Shown piece by piece: positions 59,307-64,000 of a DNA stretch of 64,000 nt (positions are counted from its first letter, which is position 1; each line of letters opens with the position of its first letter). Source of the stretch: Hymenoscyphus infarciens (Eukaryota > Ascomycota > Leotiomycetes > Helotiales > Helotiaceae); NCBI GenBank assembly GCA_001414345.1, contig LLCB01000178.1, forward strand, positions 1 through 64,000, written 5' to 3'. The notes beneath the pieces were generated by a model. The model was not told where the DNA came from. It saw only the letters and a list, made by a program, of their open reading frames with translations, and ran no database searches. A program made the position numbers and the translations under genes.

Positions 59307-61224
59307 ATGTCTTCTCAGGTCCTCTACGGCAAGGAATCTGCGACACAAGGAGCACCTCTGCGTGTCAACAGAGCAACTCGTTACCTCAGTATAGCCATTC
59401 ATCACCCTCGCCAGGTATTCAGACCTTGTCGCAGGAAACGCGCTCCTCAAATTCTTCTTGCAATCGTACTTGTGTTTATTGGAAAATGGGGTGCCGTAAG
59501 TGCTAATGCCAGAGCTTCTCATGTCGAACTTCGTACTGACAACGATATATTCAGGCCGAGTTACAATAAACGGCTTCCATCATCAACTCCTTCATTCCCG
59601 ATATCATCGATAATACAAAATGGGACGAGTCGGACGACGACCCACTGCTGGAGGATCCCAATCAAATACCAAGCCTAGGCTTCCACCTTCTTGTTACGAC
59701 TTCTGCCCCCACGTTACGAGGCGACCTATGCAAATGCTTACTGCCAGCCGCGCTTCTCGATTATCCACCACCAACTTTGATCAACTACGAGAGACGCCTG
59801 AAACTACGAAGGGGGAGAGAGAATGTACAAGATATATACGCTTCACTAGCAGAGAAGTTGGAGCTTATGATATTGTTCTAATTATTCCCGAAGGTGTGTC
59901 AAGCGTCTAGCATCTTTTTGCCAAATGTTGACAAAGAAATAGATGCATGGCTACAGCTCCCGCCCGAAGTGACCATGAATCGTTTCCACCGTGAGATCAT
60001 GGATTCAAATGCTGCGATTCTAAAACAGTAGGGGACTCTTCCAGCGAACCCAGCATATCCCTCCTCCGGACCCATACTAAAGTACAAACAAAAGGTCATC
60101 TTCGGAGCTGCAGAACAATGTTCCCTCCCCGCCTGGGATGCAGGCGGATGTGCTGCCGTTCCTTTCGGTCCACTTTCGCGAGATCTATATATTCCGTTGA
60201 CGGGCAAAATTTTCAATGAGCGGTATGGTAACCCTCAATATCAGAACCCTCAGTTCCCGTCTTCATATACCGTCAAAGGAGGGCAAACGAGTTAGTTCCC
60301 AGATACAAACGTGCTCTAGACCTGCTCAGAGCCACGTACAGGAGAAGTTTGAGGGCCATCAAGCTATTACGCAAATATTTGGGGAGCAGGAGGCTCATCG
60401 GTACTGGATAGATGGTAGACCCTTTGGCTCAATAACTTGGTAGGACTTTATGCAAGGGTACAAACCATCAAATTCTAGATCTCCTTCTCCTACCCCACCC
60501 CCAAGTTCCGCGGTAAGCGAGTACGAATTCCGGATCGGGGTTGATTATTGGTCTTCGATATTTCAAACTGTGGATACCTCCCAGAAGGACCTACGATTTA
60601 TTACTTTTAATGGTTCAATCTTCATTGCCTCCCCTTCCAAACTCGAGGCTGAGATTTTCAAAAGGCCCGTCAGTCTTCCTTCCTTTGGAGGTTGTTAGTA
60701 ATCTCACGCGTCGACTCTTTGTTCTAGATGGGCAACTATGTACTACAGGCATTGCAGGTCTAGTAGAGCTTCAAAATACCACCCGGTCAGAAGTTGAGTT
60801 GGCGACAAATGTCGTGAATCCTGTCGGTGTATTTCCTGGTAGTGTTATTCCTTCTGTCCTGGATTTCCACAAAACTGCAAAGTTCCGCGTGGATTGCGAT
60901 TCCTACTCATAGTATAGCTGGGGCTGGGAAATCAACGACACAAATCACACCTCCTTGCGCGAGAAAGGGCGGCCGAGCATGTGGTATACGAACCATTCAA
61001 GGGCTTTGGTGGGGAGGTATTTGAATAATGCAAAGGAGCCAGAGGATATGTGGAATATGAGAGGTGGTCATGGGGGTGTGTGGACTGGACAAGGGGAATG
61101 GTTGGTTTGGAAGGAAATTTGTGGTGGTGTTGAGGGGCTGTATGGGGATGAGGGTGGTAATTTGGATGACGAGGGCCTGTTGAGAAATTCTTTTGGGAAT
61201 GTGGCGGAGGGTGGTGATGGATAG
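59307..61224 (+). pseudogene. type II membrane glycosyltransferase (PLOD-like GT domain), broken
   Basis: ATG 59307 starts a short cytosolic part, then a membrane anchor in APQILLAIVLVFIGKWGAV. A plausible intron (59495-59553, GTAAGT...TTCAG) leads to ASIINSFIPDIIDN after an in-frame TAA. An open stretch follows with LGFHLLVTTSAPTLRGD and ALLDYPPPTLINY. Later fragments are in other frames: LQLPPEVTMNRFHREIMD, KVIFGAAEQC, ITQIFGEQEAHRYWIDG (near 60370), EYEFRIGVDYWSSIFQTVD, and finally GRPSMWYTNHSRALVGRYLN with GGVWTGQGEWLVWKE. This is the order of a large fungal glycosyltransferase family whose fold resembles the PLOD-type lysyl hydroxylase glycosyltransferase domain. At least five frame changes and stops separate the pieces, too many for introns alone. 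The TAA near 59569 would be CAA before a C-to-T change. Confidence 0.7.
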
Positions 61225-61836
61225 GGCTCGAGGGGCTGAGATTTGGGGGTCGTGGGGTGTGAGCGGTTGTTTAGATTGGGCTTTATGGATGCGCAAGAGG
61301 TGGTGTGTTGGAAAGGGGGTGTTTAAGCGAGGTAGACTTCTGAAACGGGGAGCGGGTTCGTGCGACTGGAGTTGGATGGATGATGGCAATCGCTAGGTAT
61401 GGATATTGACTTTACTGGTGTAAATTTTAGCGAATGAAAAAGGCCATATTCAAAGAACTCGGAATGGTATGAAGAGGGGAGTACACAGTCACGAGTTTTG
61501 TGAGTAAGAACTGGCGTTCGCTAGGATAACGGAAACAAAGCAAATACTCAGTCCAAGATTTCCCTACCATTACGTTGCAACGGCGGCCTTAAGGCTGGAT
61601 ATCATCGTAGGCTATCGGTTGCTTAAGTATACCAAACCATCTAAGAACTCAAGCAACAACTCACTTAATTTCACTTCTTCCCTCTCCTCTTCGCACCCAA
61701 CTCTCCCCCAAGTTCCTCGCGGCAACCTCATAAGCCTTATCTCTCCTCCTATCTCCTCTTCTCCAAGTAGGCCATTTATCCCACCCATACTCAATCCCTA
61801 AAACAGTATACACCTTTACCCTCTTCCCAGCCCCCT

Positions 61837-62690
61837 TCAGTCTCTCCCTAACTGTTCCCCCTCAGCAAGCAAAGCATCCATCCAGCAAGTAATAATAACC
61901 ACATGGTCCGACAATGCATCCCGCAAAATTTCCTCACCTGCTAAACCTAGACTCAGTAGTAGACTCCGCATATCCTGCAGCTTAGAGTAGAGATAAGCCT
62001 CATCTGTGAGACCAACCATGAATGGGGGAACCGGAAGGGGTTTGAAATTTGGGTTTGAGGTTACTCTTTCGACCCGGGTTAGGGTCCTGTTTACGGCCGA
62101 GTAGATGGATATCAGACTTCTCAACCTCCCTTTTTTACTTCTGTTAAATCGTCTCTATCTTTATGGAGGCGGGCAAGTTCTTCCCATAACCGTATTACAG
62201 CTGGGAATGTGAAATTCCCTCCCGCGCTGAAACCGGAAAATGAAGTACGTGAAAGATCTAGGTTGAATTCCTCCGCATGTTCCCACAGAGACAAAACCGC
62301 GGACACATAATTTTCAGTTCCCGTTGAAAAAGGATGGGATGGCGTAAGTCTGTAATTAGTTGATACAACGATATATTCAGGGGTATTTCAAAGCTGCTGC
62401 GAACTAACGAGCGTCATCGGATGTATGGCATGGTGTATATTCACCGCCGTGGAAATTGATGAGGAGAGAGTAGTTCCTTTTCTTTCGGTTGGCTTTTTTG
62501 TATCATGGAGAAACGTAAAATAAGAGATCGAATTTCCTGGGACATGAACCGACGGTGCGGCTGATTTGACAAATGAAAGATGGTTGGGGCGGGATGTGGG
62601 AATGAGAGGTAAATGATCGCAATATCTTCCTATTGCTGCGAGGGAGGGCAATATTGTTGCGTTGATGAGGAGGTTGAGACTTGACACGAT
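61837..62690 (-). pseudogene. alpha/beta hydrolase (hormone-sensitive-lipase-like), broken
   Basis: On the minus strand, fragments follow the order of an alpha/beta hydrolase. They are ISYFTFLHDTKKPTE, the oxyanion-hole-like NFHGGEYTPCHTSDDAR followed by a TAG, and VVSTNYRLTPSHPFSTG. The nucleophile elbow GFSAGGN (Ser) is in FSGFSAGGNFTFPAVI. The last fragments are SLISIYSAVNRTL and SDHVVIITCWMDAL. Frames change before HGG, before YRLTPSHPF and after LTEVKKG. No start codon or signal peptide was found, and the catalytic His region ends early. It lies tail to tail with the glycosyltransferase pseudogene. Confidence 0.65.
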
Positions 62691-63148
62691 GATTTAGAGT
62701 TCAGTGGCGTCTAAATGAAGAGAAGGTGGTGAGGTAAAAGGTTTTCGGTGTTAGAGTGTTTTGGTAAATTGGCTAGGAAGCAAACTTAGAAAACTGCTTG
62801 AGTGAGTTATGTCAGAGCCCTGATTTTTAGTTTTTCAACATTACTCAAAACTATAGATTCCCAAATCCAGACGACGACGCAAAACCAACCAAAGGAAAAG
62901 TGTTGACAAAAAGGGTTACCCGAGATCGTGATTGTAGCCTAGGGCAGAGAGAGGATTGTGAAGCGAAGAGAGTATCCACCTCCACGATATAGAAAACTCA
63001 ATGAAAAGGTGGATGTTCTCATACACACCGAGAAATATCATTCTTAGTAGTTTCAGAAAATTTGGTTAGAAAATGTGGGAATACACTTCTTGAGAGGATT
63101 TTTGGAAATATGATTGGTAAATTTACTGTCCTATCACAGATCTGAGAT
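62691..63148. other. intergenic, no gene seen
   Basis: Normal to AT-leaning sequence without frames or shared repeats. Confidence 0.45.
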
Positions 63149-63421
63149 CTGGCATACTTTATTCACCAATTTGCAAAGTCAATCACTTTGTACCTGAACT
63201 TCATTTGATTAATTTGGTCTATCTCGAGTATTTGAATTAAGTAATTGTTACTTGAACAAGTGCCTATTACTCTTTACTCGAGACTTTATTTAACAAGCTT
63301 AATTAACCTAAACTTTCACGATTAATATTTTTTAATAGTTGAGCTTACTAGACTCACTGTAGAATTGTCCCAATGCAGTATAATGGATTGGTCTCCATAA
63401 GTAGTGAATAAAGTCTACCAT
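63149..63421. mobile_element. second copy of MITE family A
   Basis: The left end CTGGCATACTTTATTCACC and the right end (reverse complement ATGGTAGACTTTATTCAC) match the inverted repeats of the element at 13810-14030. The body is 273 bp, AT-rich and non-coding. TA follows the right end, but the left flank reads AT, so the duplication is not clean. It lies just past the 3' end of the LDH2-type gene. Confidence 0.6.
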
Positions 63422-63551
63422 TATAATGAGAACTAAAGTAGCAAATTGGGAGAGGAAAGATTCAACTTTAGTTTGAACCCTAACTTTCAAGATTGACGAG
63501 TATCTTAGCAAGCTTATTGATTTCAATCTTTTTTCGACTGGTGACACAAAC

Positions 63552-64000
63552 TTACACTGAACCAATTACATCAATCTTCTGACTTCCAACTCTCTCGGCC
63601 TCCTTGTTCAGTGCCTCAATTTCGGCCTTGACATATGGAATACCAGTCTTCTCCCTCTCCAACTGGTTAATCTGTTCAATTTCCCCTGGAAAATAAATCT
63701 TGTCGACCCCAGCCATCTTCTCGCTTCCAATAACCTTTTCATACAACGTACCCATTCTTTCCCTAAACTCCTTCAAATCCATGAACAGATCCGGTTTGAG
63801 GGCGATGAGAAAATGTCCAGCATTCGCTGGCTTGCTTGGATCGTATGGATTTGTGACACCTCCCGCAAACGCACTCCCACTCAAGACACCAGAAAAGACA
63901 TCCATCATCACACTAAGTGCACTTCCCTTCGGTCCGCCCATTGGCAACATGACTCCCTCGAGAGCTTTTTCCGGGTCATCAGTTCGATTCCCATCCTTAT
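63552..64000 (-). CDS. LDH2/MDH2-type NAD(P)-dependent oxidoreductase, C-terminal part
   Basis: The gene enters from the right edge in open frame (codons from 63998 downward) and stops at 63552, giving the last 149 codons. The sequence has KALEGVMLPMGGPKGSALSV then VFSGVLSGSAF and HFLIALKPDLFMDLKEF. GVDKIYFPGEIE and IPYVKAEIEALN follow. The MGGPKG loop and the substrate-side FPGE motif are hallmarks of the malate/L-lactate/ureidoglycolate dehydrogenase family (Ldh_2 fold, not the classical Rossmann LDH). Substrate cannot be predicted. The N-terminal half, with the catalytic His region, lies outside the window. Confidence 0.9.
   Translation of the reverse strand, partial: KDGNRTDDPEKALEGVMLPMGGPKGSALSVMMDVFSGVLSGSAFAGGVTNPYDPSKPANAGHFLIALKPDLFMDLKEFRERMGTLYEKVIGSEKMAGVDKIYFPGEIEQINQLEREKTGIPYVKAEIEALNKEAERVGSQKIDVIGSV

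Overview
The window looks like nuclear DNA of a filamentous ascomycete (Pezizomycotina, possibly a leotiomycete; the class is an inference). Intact genes carry short GT-AG introns, mostly 45-142 bp. They encode fungal orthologues such as LTE1, SEC18, CWC25 and CCT3. Between them lie AT-rich blocks in which nearly every C and G has drifted to T and A. That is the expected footprint of repeat-induced point mutation (RIP) on repeats.

Layout. 1-780 is a ~126-bp AT-rich satellite, and 781-1400 is more AT-rich remnant. 1401-6041 has no gene I can support and ends in the low-complexity leader of LTE1. 6042-18214 is a gene block: LTE1, an unrecognised 226-aa protein gene, a small MITE, then CWC25 and SEC18 divergently transcribed from one short intergenic region. 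18.4-28.9 kb is a RIP-degraded retroelement nest. Two non-autonomous LTR elements, a TRIM-like element inside one LTR, and several solo LTRs still have matching 5-bp target duplications. 29111-30131 is an intact isochorismatase-family hydrolase gene at the edge of this block. 31.4-33.0 kb holds a doubtful secreted-protein gene and a broken SurE-like gene.

35.5-42.1 kb is a second gene block: a DET1-like phosphatase, a DUF1168/PRKRIP1-like protein, CCT3 and a membrane-anchored short-chain dehydrogenase. A dead Fot1/pogo-sized transposon follows at 42.5-44.2 kb. 45.3-51.4 kb contains an Ecm33-like broken gene, a 69-aa SMP-type gene and a broken NLR-type N-terminal-domain gene split by a MITE. 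51880-55957 encodes a nine-exon fusion of an ADP-ribosyltransferase domain with a ubiquitin-conjugating (E2) domain. A COG7-like gene follows, then two broken genes (a type II membrane glycosyltransferase and an alpha/beta hydrolase), a second MITE copy, and the 3' end of an LDH2/MDH2-type oxidoreductase gene that runs off the window.

The intact genes serve basic cell functions: membrane fusion, splicing, protein folding and Ras-type signalling. Recognisable broken genes lie only near the repeat-rich segments, and most encode secreted, membrane or recognition-type proteins. I worked by reading translations by eye. Splice sites come from consensus plus reading-frame continuity, and family assignments come from recognised motifs. 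No database search was run.
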